DNA of 26,585 nt. Origin: a virus. Both the position numbers and the translations under genes were made by a program. The stretch is taken from the IMG/VR virus record IMGVR_UViG_3300032288_003498, positions 1-26,585 of that record. One strand, written 5' to 3'. Shown here piece after piece: positions 1 to 8,364 of the stretch (position 1 is the stretch's first letter; each line of letters starts with the position of its first letter). The notes under the pieces are model-generated. The model worked only from the letters and a program-made list of their open reading frames with translations, was not told the DNA's origin and did not search any database.

Positions 1-1001
1 GTACCTCCACTTTTTATATCACCAACTGATTTTCCAGCTGATATTTCTTGTTGTCCTACTTTTTTGGCTTGTGATAATTTTTGTTCACCTTCTTTTTTAA
101 TATCACGAATTTTTTCACCTAACTTAGCAAATGGATTTTTTGATGCATTTATACTATTTGTTGAACTTCCAGCGGTAGAACTTATTGGCTTTTCTACACT
201 TGTTGTATTTGTACCTCTAGCTAATAATATTGATGATAAATCATTTCTACCAACTATATCACTATTTGATTTATCTACTGTAGTTGAATAAAATGCCTGA
301 CTATCATATTGAATTTGTGATGGTGATTTTTTTGCGTATAGTTGTTGTCCTTCTGTTCTACCACCAAATAATTTTTTACGAACTGCGTTTTTAGCTAATC
401 CAATTCCACCACCAATAATTCCATTTAATATTTGTTTAGGTGTTCCGGTTGCGTTCTTTGCTAAAAATTTACCTACTAATGTACCAGCTGCATCTTTTTT
501 TATTTCTGCCAAAGTAACCATTGTATTTGGTTCTTTACCCGATTTGAATTTTTCATTCAATGATATCTTTGTTGGTATCATTGTTTCGGGAAATGCAATA
601 CCTAATTTAGATGCTAATTTTAATCCAGCTGTTTTACCTTTATTTATTAAATTACCAACAATCCCTCTATCACCAGCAGTTGTACCAGTACCACCTTTCA
701 TAGTAGTAACCATTTCGGTTGATTGCGTACTTAATCTAAAAACATCAGTACCATATGTTAATGGTGCTGATAATTTAGTTATAATTCTAAGTCCTGTTGC
801 TTCTTCTTCAAAAAACGATTCCGATAATCTAGCCCCAAATCTTTTTCTTAATACATTTGCTCCATTGAATGGTAATCCCAACAAACTATTACCAGGAGTA
901 ATAGGAATATCTTTACTATTACGAATATCGTATTGCTTAGCTGCAGTTTGTCCGCTTTCTAAAACTTTAGTTTGAAATAATTCTTTTAATGACTTTCCCA
1001 T
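1..1001 (-). CDS. Unidentified tail-region protein, 3' end outside window
   Basis: Open frame read from the minus strand that runs off the left edge; 333 complete codons are visible and no stop is seen. It starts MGKSLKELFQTKVLESG. The ATG (1001-999) shares one base with the TAA of the tape-measure gene (1003-1001), giving TAATG, which suggests translational coupling. The N-terminal third is mixed alpha/beta-like with an 'IPITPGNSLLGLPFN' stretch. The middle is Gly/Lys-rich and the visible end is rich in Lys, Glu and Gln, with helix-like character (residues about 290-330). No signal peptide or clear membrane segment is visible. I do not recognise the family. Lying directly after the tape measure, it could be a baseplate, hub or tail-tip component, but that rests on position alone. 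Confidence 0.85.
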   Translation of the reverse strand, partial: MGKSLKELFQTKVLESGQTAAKQYDIRNSKDIPITPGNSLLGLPFNGANVLRKRFGARLSESFFEEEATGLRIITKLSAPLTYGTDVFRLSTQSTEMVTTMKGGTGTTAGDRGIVGNLINKGKTAGLKLASKLGIAFPETMIPTKISLNEKFKSGKEPNTMVTLAEIKKDAAGTLVGKFLAKNATGTPKQILNGIIGGGIGLAKNAVRKKLFGGRTEGQQLYAKKSPSQIQYDSQAFYSTTVDKSNSDIVGRNDLSSILLARGTNTTSVEKPISSTAGSSTNSINASKNPFAKLGEKIRDIKKEGEQKLSQAKKVGQQEISAGKSVGDIKSGG

Positions 1002-4000
1002 TAACTATGTTTATATGAGTTACCTGATAATTTGTCTACAACTCTTGATACACTTGAAGTAACTTTAACACCATCCATATGAACTGCTATCTTACCTGCT
1101 TTCAAGTCATCTCTTAATCCTTTTATTTCGGAAATCAATTCATCCATTTTAGCATCTTTCGATTCACCTTCAGCACCACCACCAATACCAAGAATACTAG
1201 CTAATCCAACTGTTATTTCTTTAATAGATGCCAATGCAGCAATTCCAGGTAAAGCAATTAATCCAGCTGTACCTAAAAATATCATAGATGCTCCCAATCC
1301 AAATAATGCTGTTGATAAAAGTGCAATAGGTCCTATCATTCCAAGTATACCACCTAATGATGTCATAATCATAGATATACTTTCTGCTATCGGTCCAATT
1401 ACATTACCCAACGCACCCATACCACTAGCCAATACATTAATACCTGTACCTAATACTACCAATGCTCCACCTAATGCAATCAATGCTAATATACCAGCAC
1501 CAAATACTAATGCACCAACACCACTAAACATTATTGCTCCCAATGCAAATACAGCTCCAGCAAATAATACCAATCCCAATGCAGCTGCTGCAACTGATTC
1601 CATACTTAACCCTGCTAATAAACTCATAGCATAGGTAAATGGTATCAATGCTACTCCTAATATTGCTATTGCCAATGAACCAACTATAATTTGTGAAGCA
1701 AACTGCCCAAGCACAGCTGCCAATATAGCGAACCCAGCTAATGCAATTCCACCATATAAAACGGATGCCCAATCTACTCCGGCAAATTGTTGAAATGCCA
1801 ATGCACTTAATGCAATAACTCCTGCTAATAATCCAAATATTAAAATACCTTTGAATCCCGCATTACCCATAGCTTTCAAACCACCCGCAATACCAGCCAA
1901 TCCAGCACCAGCAGGGATACCCAATAAAGCAACAGCAGCCAAACCAATAGCACCAACTGTCATTAATGCAAATGCAGCTCCCGTTACTACTAATGATAAC
2001 GCTCCAAGAAATACTTTACCACTTGCCATTTCTGTCAAACCTTCGGCAAGACTTCCCAACCCTTCACCAACTTTACTAATATCCATTTTAGATAAAAAGA
2101 ATAGAGTTGGTAAACCAGGTAACATTCCTAAAAATCCTAAACCCGTTGGTATTAAATTAAGTGCACCAAATAAAACTTTAGCAGTTCCCATTTCTTTCAA
2201 TCCGGCTGCAAGGTCTTTTAGTTTTTCACCAACTCCTTTACCTTCTGACATTTTATCAGATGCTTCAGTTGTTTTGGATACATTTTCCAAATCAGGTCCT
2301 TTTGATTCACCAACACCTTTGAATAATTTATCTTTAAGCGCACCAATTCCTTTTCCTAATTTAGAATCACCCAACCAATTACCAAATGCTTTACTAGCTG
2401 CAAGTAATTTTGTTGGCATTAACATTCCAATCAAATTCTTAAGTACTTGAAATGTACCACCTACCATACCTTTTATAGAAAATCCAAGAGAACCTAATCC
2501 CATATTAAGTTGTCCAGCTGCAATAATGGCACCTCCCAATCCTTTTAATACACTACCTAATGGACCCGATGCAAAGGCAGTTAATGATTCAGACATAGCT
2601 TCAAATGTAGTGAGTTGCATTTCACCATCATCATTAAGCTTGTCCAAATTTTGGGACATTTTATCAAGTTCTTCAACAGATAATCCCAATGCTTTAGCTG
2701 CTTGGCGTTTTTGGAAGATATCCATTTTATTATATGCATCAACTCCACCCATTTGAGTAAGGGCTTCTTTTACGGATGCACCAATCTTACCATCATATGC
2801 TAATTGCCTAGCTTTGTTAAGATTTATATTCCTACCAAGCATTGCACCCAATTCCAATTCATCGGTTATGGATGATTCAAAATCTAATAAATGGTCAGTA
2901 ACTTTAGTTAAAGAATCCATATTAACACCCAACTGAGCGGCTGCTACAGCTGCTTCTGCTATATTCTTACCACCATCTTTACCATATTCCGCAAATGCTT
3001 TTGATGATTTAGCTACATCTCTCATTACGGCTGCTGGCATTACACCTTTTTGTTTTGCTAATGCTTTTGTACTAGCTGCCATATCAGCTGCAATAGATGT
3101 AGAGTTACCATTTAATCTTGCGAAGTTTCCAGTTAATGCTGCTGCTTCCTGACCACTAATACCCATATTAGTAGCCATCAAATTAGTATTGAGTTGCGTT
3201 TGGAACGTTACATCCTTCATACCACCCAACTCTGCGTTTAATCCTTCAGCTGTTGCTTGTGCATCTTTGAATACTAAACCTAATGCGGTGGTTGAGAAAG
3301 TAACACCTCCCATATAGCCACCCATTGCCCTAACAGTCTTACCCAATGCTTCTGCAGCATACCCAGCTCCCATTATAGCTGAACCAATGATTCCAAATGG
3401 TGTTTTTACTAGCATTGATGCGGTTTCCAATACCATACCTATGGTATCTTTCATCGTATCATATACTTTTAATTGCTTTTCTAAAAAAGTTCGTTGTTTA
3501 TCCGTTAATCCTGCTAAACTTTCAGCAATTTTTCGTTGTTCTAATAGTGATTTACGTACATGAGAATGAATTCCCCTAACACCTTCTAATTTTTCAAACT
3601 CATCATCTAATTGTCTTTTGATATCAGCTTGTTGTATTGCATCTTCTGCCGATAATCCTGCTAAAGTTTGATTAAGGTCTGCTATTTTATTAAATACAGC
3701 GGCCTTATTTTTATCCATTCCAAGAGCTCTTCCTTGAATTTGTAATCTTTTTTGCTCAAGAGCTCCTATTGATGTGTAAATTCCAGTTAATTTTTTTGCA
3801 CTACCTTCTTGCTTAATTAAAGTATCTAAGTAATCTCTTTGTTTTGTTCTTAATTCCTGAACTGCTGTATTTGCTTCTCTTAATAATTTTACTTTATCCT
3901 TATATGGTTGCGTTGATTTTATATCAACTCTTTCTTGCGCAGTTTTATTCGCTAGCATGTCATCCAATACAGCTTTATGCTCTTTTGCTATTCGTAGTAA

Positions 4001-4027
4001 TTCTTTTACATCAGGTTGCGCGGCCAT
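1001..4027 (-). CDS. Tail tape-measure protein
   Basis: A 1008-aa protein with the layout of phage tape measures, which set tail length and occupy the tube lumen. Residues about 1-190 are charged and heptad-like, probably coiled coil (runs such as IAKEHKAVLDDMLANKTAQE). Residues about 190-530 are Ala/Gly-rich helices. Residues about 620-930 are a long series of hydrophobic Gly/Ala/Leu segments resembling transmembrane helices, as expected of a protein thought to help DNA cross the inner membrane. The C-terminus (about 955-1002) returns to a charged helix followed by an 'IAVHMDGVKVTSSVSRVV' strand motif often seen at the end of tape measures. The position after tube and chaperone genes fits. 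By the rule of about 0.15 nm per residue from lambda-type phages, the tail would be near 150 nm (inference). The start is the ATG at 4027, after an A/T-rich leader. Confidence 0.93.
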   Translation of the reverse strand: MAAQPDVKELLRIAKEHKAVLDDMLANKTAQERVDIKSTQPYKDKVKLLREANTAVQELRTKQRDYLDTLIKQEGSAKKLTGIYTSIGALEQKRLQIQGRALGMDKNKAAVFNKIADLNQTLAGLSAEDAIQQADIKRQLDDEFEKLEGVRGIHSHVRKSLLEQRKIAESLAGLTDKQRTFLEKQLKVYDTMKDTIGMVLETASMLVKTPFGIIGSAIMGAGYAAEALGKTVRAMGGYMGGVTFSTTALGLVFKDAQATAEGLNAELGGMKDVTFQTQLNTNLMATNMGISGQEAAALTGNFARLNGNSTSIAADMAASTKALAKQKGVMPAAVMRDVAKSSKAFAEYGKDGGKNIAEAAVAAAQLGVNMDSLTKVTDHLLDFESSITDELELGAMLGRNINLNKARQLAYDGKIGASVKEALTQMGGVDAYNKMDIFQKRQAAKALGLSVEELDKMSQNLDKLNDDGEMQLTTFEAMSESLTAFASGPLGSVLKGLGGAIIAAGQLNMGLGSLGFSIKGMVGGTFQVLKNLIGMLMPTKLLAASKAFGNWLGDSKLGKGIGALKDKLFKGVGESKGPDLENVSKTTEASDKMSEGKGVGEKLKDLAAGLKEMGTAKVLFGALNLIPTGLGFLGMLPGLPTLFFLSKMDISKVGEGLGSLAEGLTEMASGKVFLGALSLVVTGAAFALMTVGAIGLAAVALLGIPAGAGLAGIAGGLKAMGNAGFKGILIFGLLAGVIALSALAFQQFAGVDWASVLYGGIALAGFAILAAVLGQFASQIIVGSLAIAILGVALIPFTYAMSLLAGLSMESVAAAALGLVLFAGAVFALGAIMFSGVGALVFGAGILALIALGGALVVLGTGINVLASGMGALGNVIGPIAESISMIMTSLGGILGMIGPIALLSTALFGLGASMIFLGTAGLIALPGIAALASIKEITVGLASILGIGGGAEGESKDAKMDELISEIKGLRDDLKAGKIAVHMDGVKVTSSVSRVVDKLSGNSYKHS

Positions 4028-4044
4028 TAACTATCTAAATTAAA

Positions 4045-4260
4045 TTATTCGTAATCCTTAAGCATTTGCTCAAGTTCTTTTGCAGCTTTATCCAATTCTT
4101 TCATTTTTTGTACAACAGGAACCGGCATACTTTTATTCTTTTTAGCTTTTTCTAATGCATGATTAATTGTATTTGATTTCAACCCATCGAAAAATGCATC
4201 TGTAAATTTCTTAGCAGAATCAAATAAGTTTTCTTTTATTGGTTTTTTATGCGTTGACAT
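4045..4260 (-). CDS. Small charged helical protein upstream of tape measure
   Basis: A 71-aa protein, MSTHKKPIKENLFDSAKK..., rich in Lys, Glu and Asp. The C-terminal half (about residues 45-71) is predicted by eye to be an amphipathic helix (KMKELDKAAKELEQMLKDYE). I do not recognise a family. Its stop lies 17 bp before the tape-measure ATG, and it is the first gene after a hairpin terminator (4302-4325) and a promoter-like motif (4280-4288), so it probably leads the transcript carrying the tape measure. A role as a small tail-assembly or tape-measure-associated factor is possible from position only. The A/T-rich leader and clean ATG support it as a real gene. Confidence 0.75.
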   Translation of the reverse strand: MSTHKKPIKENLFDSAKKFTDAFFDGLKSNTINHALEKAKKNKSMPVPVVQKMKELDKAAKELEQMLKDYE

Positions 4261-4279
4261 AGTTCGTTTCTTTATATTG

Positions 4280-4288
4280 TATAAATAT
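4280..4288 (-). promoter_or_regulatory. ATATTTATA leader motif before the 71-aa/tape-measure unit
   Basis: Coding-strand ATATTTATA, 19 bases upstream of the ATG at 4260. A TATAAA hexamer (4276-4271) follows after three bases. The same motif occurs in five other leaders. It lies just past the terminator hairpin at 4302-4325. The promoter role is inferred from recurrence and position. Confidence 0.55.
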
Positions 4289-4296
4289 TGGATAAT

Positions 4297-4325
4297 AAAA
4301 AAGTGAGGATTAACGCATCCTCACT
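4297..4325 (-). terminator. Rho-independent terminator after chaperone pair
   Basis: On the transcribed strand AGTGAGGAT (4325-4317) pairs with ATCCTCACT (4310-4302) around a six-base loop, followed by six U (4302-4297, the first also closing the stem). The loop and stem include the TAA stop of the 76-codon frame (4312-4310), so the hairpin sits directly on the gene end. Confidence 0.85.
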
Positions 4326-4540
4326 CTTGGTGATTTCATCTTAGATTGTATTTTTTTATTCTCCTCAGCTTCTTTTTTCTTAAGGTCTACTAACTTTTGG
4401 AAGTAGAATCTTCTAAGATAAAGTGGCATCGAATAAACTTCATACCAAGTAAACCCATTACTAAATTGAACCATTTCCCAAATTTGGGTATGTAGTTGAA
4501 TTCTATAATCAGTTGGAAGGGTAAAAAAAGTTAATCCCAA
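4310..4540 (-). CDS. Second tail-assembly chaperone frame, possibly made by frameshift
   Basis: A 76-codon frame (from TTG at 4540) overlapping the end of the gp26-like gene by 32 bases in the +1 frame. It contains no ATG until codon 24 (4471), and an in-frame TAG lies a few codons above the TTG. The product is helical and basic (…YLRRFYFQKLVDLKKKEAEENKK…). It occupies the place of the second member of the G/GT-type tail-assembly-chaperone pair, between tube and tape measure. A run of seven T at 4529-4523, five codons before the upstream stop, would let ribosomes slip +1 or -2 into this frame, giving a fusion of about 340 aa. Alternatives are TTG initiation at 4540 or internal ATG initiation giving 53 aa. 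That it is translated is likely; the mechanism is inference. Confidence 0.7.
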   Translation of the reverse strand: MGLTFFTLPTDYRIQLHTQIWEMVQFSNGFTWYEVYSMPLYLRRFYFQKLVDLKKKEAEENKKIQSKMKSPRVRMR

Positions 4541-5333
4541 ACGGGATATCTAGCGCCTCCGATTCGCCTGTAATATCAGATACAAATACATATCTCATAT
4601 CCATATCTGGTGAAATTTCTTTTATATATGCTCTAAAAGATTTTGTATCTTTTGCTAAAAATGAATTTTGAATCCATCTATTAACAAAGCCTCTATCCGA
4701 ATTACCATCAACAGATATAATCATATATCTAAAACGAGTAGTTACATCCGATGCTAAAGATGAATTTTTATTCAACCTTTCTAATGCCTGAACTTCTTTT
4801 GTAATCTCAACTTCATCCTTATGTGTTAATAATCTGAATTGAATTACTTTTCCGTTTGAAGGTAATGTGAATTCGTATAAATTATTAGAATTTAGTTTAT
4901 CGAAATCCAAATCTTTTGTTTTTATTGCCGATAAATCAATTACTACTTGCTGCCTTTCTCCAGTAAATGGGTCATTTACTTCTACTTCATAATCAGCTCC
5001 ATATCCTAAAATACGAGTTGCTAATAAAATAGCATTTTTATCACCAATATAGACATCATCAATATTCAATCCGGGCTCTACAACAACTGATTCAAATAAT
5101 CTATCCAAAACAATACCTTTTTTAATAAGATTTTGTGATGCTAAGATATCTTCCTCTTTAGCTGTCATATATTTTAGTTGAATAGTACCCTTTCTTAATG
5201 GGTGTCCTTCTGGATAAACTAATCCTTGTGAAGGTAATTCAATTGTTTCCGTTGGGAAATCAAATTGTCTTGGTGGTGGTACATTAGATACTTTTGGAGT
5301 TTCTATGTGTTCCGTATTTGCAATTTCTGCCAT
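4509..5333 (-). CDS. T4 gp26-like baseplate/tape-measure chaperone
   Basis: A 274-aa protein. After a Pro-rich, probably flexible N-terminus (residues 1-28) comes a block that resembles the T4 gp26 baseplate-hub family (Pfam T4_baseplate): TIELPSQGLVYPEGHPL, then GTIQLKYMTAKEEDILASQN and the following KGIVLDRLFESVVV (about 30-85). A beta-rich middle (DYEVEVNDPFTGERQQVVIDL) and a helical C-terminal half follow. Proteins of this family sit between tube and tape-measure genes and act in hub assembly or tape-measure chaperoning without being a major virion part. The next frame overlaps its last 11 codons, with a T7 run in the overlap (see frameshift entry). It is preceded by a strong terminator (5391-5422) and a leader motif (5360-5368), so it probably starts its own transcript. 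The ATG at 5333 has no Shine-Dalgarno. Confidence 0.78.
   Translation of the reverse strand: MAEIANTEHIETPKVSNVPPPRQFDFPTETIELPSQGLVYPEGHPLRKGTIQLKYMTAKEEDILASQNLIKKGIVLDRLFESVVVEPGLNIDDVYIGDKNAILLATRILGYGADYEVEVNDPFTGERQQVVIDLSAIKTKDLDFDKLNSNNLYEFTLPSNGKVIQFRLLTHKDEVEITKEVQALERLNKNSSLASDVTTRFRYMIISVDGNSDRGFVNRWIQNSFLAKDTKSFRAYIKEISPDMDMRYVFVSDITGESEALDIPFGINFFYPSN
4523..4529 (-). promoter_or_regulatory. T7 run, candidate +1/-2 ribosomal frameshift site
   Basis: The coding strand reads AAC TTT TTT TAC CCT TCC AAC TGA in the gp26-like frame. Phe-tRNA on the second TTT can re-pair with TTT after a +1 or a -2 slip, and either moves the ribosome into the 76-codon frame (…ACC CTT CCA ACT GAT). 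No -1 product would enter that frame. A GGAGG (4560-4556) lies 26 bases upstream of the run, probably too far away to stimulate slippage. Inference only. Confidence 0.45.
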
Positions 5334-5359
5334 AACATTAATATTTTTAAGTTTGTATA

Positions 5360-5368
5360 TATAAATAC
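5360..5368 (-). promoter_or_regulatory. GTATTTATA leader motif before gp26-like gene
   Basis: One mismatch from ATATTTATA on the coding strand, 26 bases upstream of the ATG at 5333, immediately followed by TATACA (5359-5354). It lies between the terminator at 5391-5422 and the gene. The promoter role is inferred. Confidence 0.5.
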
Positions 5369-5390
5369 ATAGATTTCAAAAAATTGAAAT

Positions 5391-5422
5391 AAAAAAAGGG
5401 ATACCTTTTGAGTATCCCTTTT
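5391..5422 (-). terminator. Rho-independent terminator after tail tube
   Basis: AAAAGGGATAC (5422-5412 on the transcribed strand) pairs with GTATCCCTTTT (5404-5394) over 11 bp with a seven-base loop. The U tract continues to 5391. It begins 22 bases after the tube stop codon. The flanking A and T runs mean it could also work in the other direction, but no plus-strand gene needs it. Confidence 0.9.
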
Positions 5423-5443
5423 ATTTTTTATTTTAATTGAATA

Positions 5444-5932
5444 TTAGAATTCAAGAATTGCGTAATCGTAAGCTAATGTCAATTCGATTGTTGCAGGTTC
5501 GTTAGAATCAAATGCAACATCACCAAAATTTGCTTGTGAGATGAATGCACCTTTTAATTTCCACTGCTCAATCTTATCACCAACAGGACCTAACATATAG
5601 AAATCGATATCTTTCTTATAGAAATCAGCGTAACCATCTCTACCAGTAATAGATTCATGCGATAAACGAACCCATTCCATCACCGATTGTGCACCAGATG
5701 GTACAATTGGGTCAAACAATGTAATTGTTATATCTTGCCATTCACCTTTACCTTTCAACTTTCTTTTTACGTTGATATGGTCTAAAGTTATTACTTCAAA
5801 TTGAATTGAAGGTCTTGCTGCCGCTTTAACTAAGTAAGATTGAATACCGTCAATTTCCATTACATAGCGGTTCTTCATCTTAGGTTCGAAGTTCGTATAG
5901 AACATCTTGTCAAACTCTAATATTTCTGCCAT
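5444..5932 (-). CDS. Tail tube protein (T4 gp19-like)
   Basis: A 162-aa protein that forms the inner tube of the contractile tail. Its length equals that of the T4 gp19 family (about 163 aa). Features typical of the fold are an N-terminal FYTNFEPKMKNRYVMEIDGI segment, then YLVKAAARPSIQFEVITLDHINVKRKL (positions about 33-59; loop and strand used in ring stacking), WQDITITLFDPI, and a C-terminal ATIELTLAYDYAILEF strand. It follows the sheath gene directly, the usual myovirus order. The 51-bp gap carries a one-mismatch copy of the leader motif but no terminator, so it may be transcribed both with the sheath and on its own, which would suit a high-copy protein. The ATG follows AACAATAAA. Confidence 0.92.
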   Translation of the reverse strand: MAEILEFDKMFYTNFEPKMKNRYVMEIDGIQSYLVKAAARPSIQFEVITLDHINVKRKLKGKGEWQDITITLFDPIVPSGAQSVMEWVRLSHESITGRDGYADFYKKDIDFYMLGPVGDKIEQWKLKGAFISQANFGDVAFDSNEPATIELTLAYDYAILEF

Positions 5933-5954
5933 TTTATTGTTGCTTTTTTATATT

Positions 5955-5963
5955 AATAAATAT
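5955..5963 (-). promoter_or_regulatory. ATATTTATT leader motif before tail tube
   Basis: One mismatch from ATATTTATA, 22 bases upstream of the ATG at 5932. TATAAA (5952-5947) follows after two bases. It lies in the sheath-tube gap with no hairpin. The promoter role is inferred from the shared pattern. Confidence 0.45.
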
Positions 5964-5983
5964 CTACTTTTTGCTTTTCCATA

Positions 5984-8299
5984 TTATGCTGAGAAACTTG
6001 CTCCAGTTGGTAAGATGTTGAAATCTATTACGATAAATTCCGCTGTCTTAGCCGGTTGTAAGAAAATTTGTCCTGCTAATATGTTTCTATCAATTACATC
6101 CGGTGTGTTGTTGGATTCATCCATCACCACTTTGAATGCGTATAAACCTTGTCTTTGTTGAACTGCCTCTAAGTAAGGGTTCACAGTGTTTAAGAATCTA
6201 GCTCTAGTAGTTGCTGTGTTTTGTTCGAACACTAAGTAACGAGATGTTGAAGCGATAAACTTCTTAAGAACGATAAGTAATCTTCTAACATTGATTCTAT
6301 CTAAAGCAGATGCTTTATCTTGCAATGTTTTCTGTCCGAATGCTACAATACCTTGTCCAGGGAATGAAGCGATTGGGTTTACTTTGTTCTCATAAAGAGT
6401 ATCTCTTTCAGCATGCGTTAATCTATTTAGAACACTAATTGCTCCAGTGATACCACCTCTATTCAAACCAGCAGGTGCGAACCATTCTGCTGCTAATCTA
6501 TCGTTTGCAGCGAATACAGCCGGCATCAATACTGATGGTGGAACTGAAAGGATTTTGTTAGTGTTTGTATCTATTGTCTTAACCCAAGGATAGTAAGTTC
6601 CAACATAGTTAGAATCTACTGAATTTGCTTGCGCAGTTGCTTCAGCGATTGTTGCTCCAGATCTATTAAAATCTGCTATATAGAAACAATCTTGTCTATC
6701 TTCAACCATATCAATTACTTTTGTAGTAACTGAAGGGTGTAATTCTCTAATGATACCAGGTGTTACAACCATATTGATATCATATTCATCAGCGTTAGAA
6801 ATAGCGTTGATTGCTTTGAAATATCCTAAAGTACCATTTGATACTGAAGTTGCTAAGTTCAAACCTTGTGAGTTTGCCTGAGTCATATCAGAACCTAAGT
6901 TAATTTTAACAGTAGGTGCGTTACCATCAAATCCATATTGGAATCCTAAGATAAATTGTCTCTTAGCCATATCAGTAGAGTTAGAACCCGTCATTACATA
7001 TGATAATTGTGAATCAAATGCAAATGGTACGTTAGCTCCAGCACCTACACCAAGAGGAATTGGTTTCAAATACATTTTGTTATCATCAGATACACCAGCT
7101 GTTTCAAAATCAAATCCACTATAATAAATTGGAGATGATGCTGTGTTACCAGATGCTGCTGTTGAGTAAACAACAGGAGGTACATATGAATCTTCGTTTG
7201 TATTGTTTGTTTTTATTGGATTAACATAAGCCTCATGTCCAAATGGTGCTGCTGATATTGGATATGAACCAGCTGCTGCTACTTCAACTCTTACATATTT
7301 TGATTGGTTTGCCCAATCACCAAATTCAGTAAGTTTACCACTATCATCAGTTGTATAATATCTATCACCAATTCTTCTACCAATATAGTTAGTTGATGAT
7401 TGGTCTAAGTTTACATTAGCAAATGTTTCTAATACAACCTTTCTCTTATCAGTATCATCAAATCTTCTGATAGTTACAGTAAATGTAGAGTAATCAGTTG
7501 CACCATCTTCTCCAGCTGCCTTCACATTAGAAATAGCAACTTTGAATTTAGTGTTATATGCAGTACCATCACCAATTGTTACAAATTTGAAAAGGTCATA
7601 TCTTTCACCAGAAATTAATTGAGATTCAACCATTGGAGTTTCAGCTTGTGCTGTATTTCCATAAACTTGTGGTGGTAATGCTATCGATTCTACTACTGTT
7701 GCGTTATAAACAGAACCAGTATAAGTAGCCGCCATATTTTCGAAGAACATATAGCTATAAGCTTTCTTAGAACCTAAAGCAGATTCTCCAAATACATCAG
7801 CTATATCATTTGTAGCAGATGGTAGGATTGAAGCAGATACAACTCCACCTGTACCAGACCCACTCATTCCATTTATTGTGAATGAACCAGATATAGTTTG
7901 ACTTGATAGTAATACAGGTGTTGGGAATCCAACTGCTGCATCTCCAGTAGATGTAGAGTACAATGTACCTACAAGCTTTCTACCATTGATAGAACCGGAT
8001 GCAACGATACCGATACCACTATTTTGGGTATAACCCCCAATTCCACCAACTCTTACGATGGTAGCTTGTCCAGCTTCTCTTAAATAATTTTGTACTGCAT
8101 ACTCCGTATAATATGTTCCATCAACTTTTCCGAATTTTTCTTCGAATTCAGCTTGTGTTCTTACGATAGTAGGTACGAATGAAGGTCCTTCTTTCAAAGG
8201 TCCTATGAATGCGGCTCCGATTTCGCCAACCCCTTGAGGTAGGAACGATAAATCGTTTTCTCTTGTGAATACGCCAGGTGATACAATTCTTTCTGCCAT
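5984..8299 (-). CDS. Contractile tail sheath protein (T4 gp18-like)
   Basis: A 771-aa sheath subunit that polymerises around the tube and contracts on infection. The N-terminus MAERIVSPGVFTRENDLS is the classical sheath opening, followed by GAAFIGPLKEGPSFVPTIV, FEEKFGKVDGTYYTEYAV and ATIVRVGGIGGY (residues about 28-92). The C-terminal core includes a DRINVRRLLIVLKKFIAST helix, YLVFEQNTATTRARFLNTV, and a final FIVIDFNILPTGASF strand, which carries the inter-subunit contacts in this family. The middle (about 100-500) is longer and Ser/Thr/Gly-rich, consistent with the surface-exposed variable domains. The protein is longer than T4 gp18 (659 aa), with the excess in this region. The ATG follows GCAGAAATAAA. 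It is preceded by a hairpin and a leader motif, suggesting a separate, strongly expressed unit. Confidence 0.97.
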   Translation of the reverse strand: MAERIVSPGVFTRENDLSFLPQGVGEIGAAFIGPLKEGPSFVPTIVRTQAEFEEKFGKVDGTYYTEYAVQNYLREAGQATIVRVGGIGGYTQNSGIGIVASGSINGRKLVGTLYSTSTGDAAVGFPTPVLLSSQTISGSFTINGMSGSGTGGVVSASILPSATNDIADVFGESALGSKKAYSYMFFENMAATYTGSVYNATVVESIALPPQVYGNTAQAETPMVESQLISGERYDLFKFVTIGDGTAYNTKFKVAISNVKAAGEDGATDYSTFTVTIRRFDDTDKRKVVLETFANVNLDQSSTNYIGRRIGDRYYTTDDSGKLTEFGDWANQSKYVRVEVAAAGSYPISAAPFGHEAYVNPIKTNNTNEDSYVPPVVYSTAASGNTASSPIYYSGFDFETAGVSDDNKMYLKPIPLGVGAGANVPFAFDSQLSYVMTGSNSTDMAKRQFILGFQYGFDGNAPTVKINLGSDMTQANSQGLNLATSVSNGTLGYFKAINAISNADEYDINMVVTPGIIRELHPSVTTKVIDMVEDRQDCFYIADFNRSGATIAEATAQANSVDSNYVGTYYPWVKTIDTNTNKILSVPPSVLMPAVFAANDRLAAEWFAPAGLNRGGITGAISVLNRLTHAERDTLYENKVNPIASFPGQGIVAFGQKTLQDKASALDRINVRRLLIVLKKFIASTSRYLVFEQNTATTRARFLNTVNPYLEAVQQRQGLYAFKVVMDESNNTPDVIDRNILAGQIFLQPAKTAEFIVIDFNILPTGASFSA

Positions 8300-8350
8300 T
8301 TTATTTCTGCAATTTGGTTGTTATTGTAATTTTTAATGTAAAAGTACACA

Positions 8351-8359
8351 TATAAATAT
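8351..8359 (-). promoter_or_regulatory. ATATTTATA leader motif before sheath
   Basis: Exact coding-strand ATATTTATA, 51 bases upstream of the sheath ATG, giving the longest leader in the window. The following hexamer is a weaker TGTACT (8348-8343). It lies six bases past the hairpin at 8365-8409. The promoter role is inferred. Confidence 0.5.
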
Positions 8360-8364
8360 AATGA

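Noticed and set aside
1524-2450. Open frames on either strand inside the tape-measure gene (1524-1772 minus, 1851-2450 plus)
   Set aside because: Shadows of the hydrophobic Gly/Ala-rich coding sequence; they overlap a well-supported gene and have no leader.
4551-4560. GGAGG with an ATA codon six bases later as a start for the 76-codon frame
   Set aside because: ATA starts are very rare and no other gene here uses a Shine-Dalgarno; the GGAGG encodes residues of the upstream gene. Frameshifting is at least as plausible.
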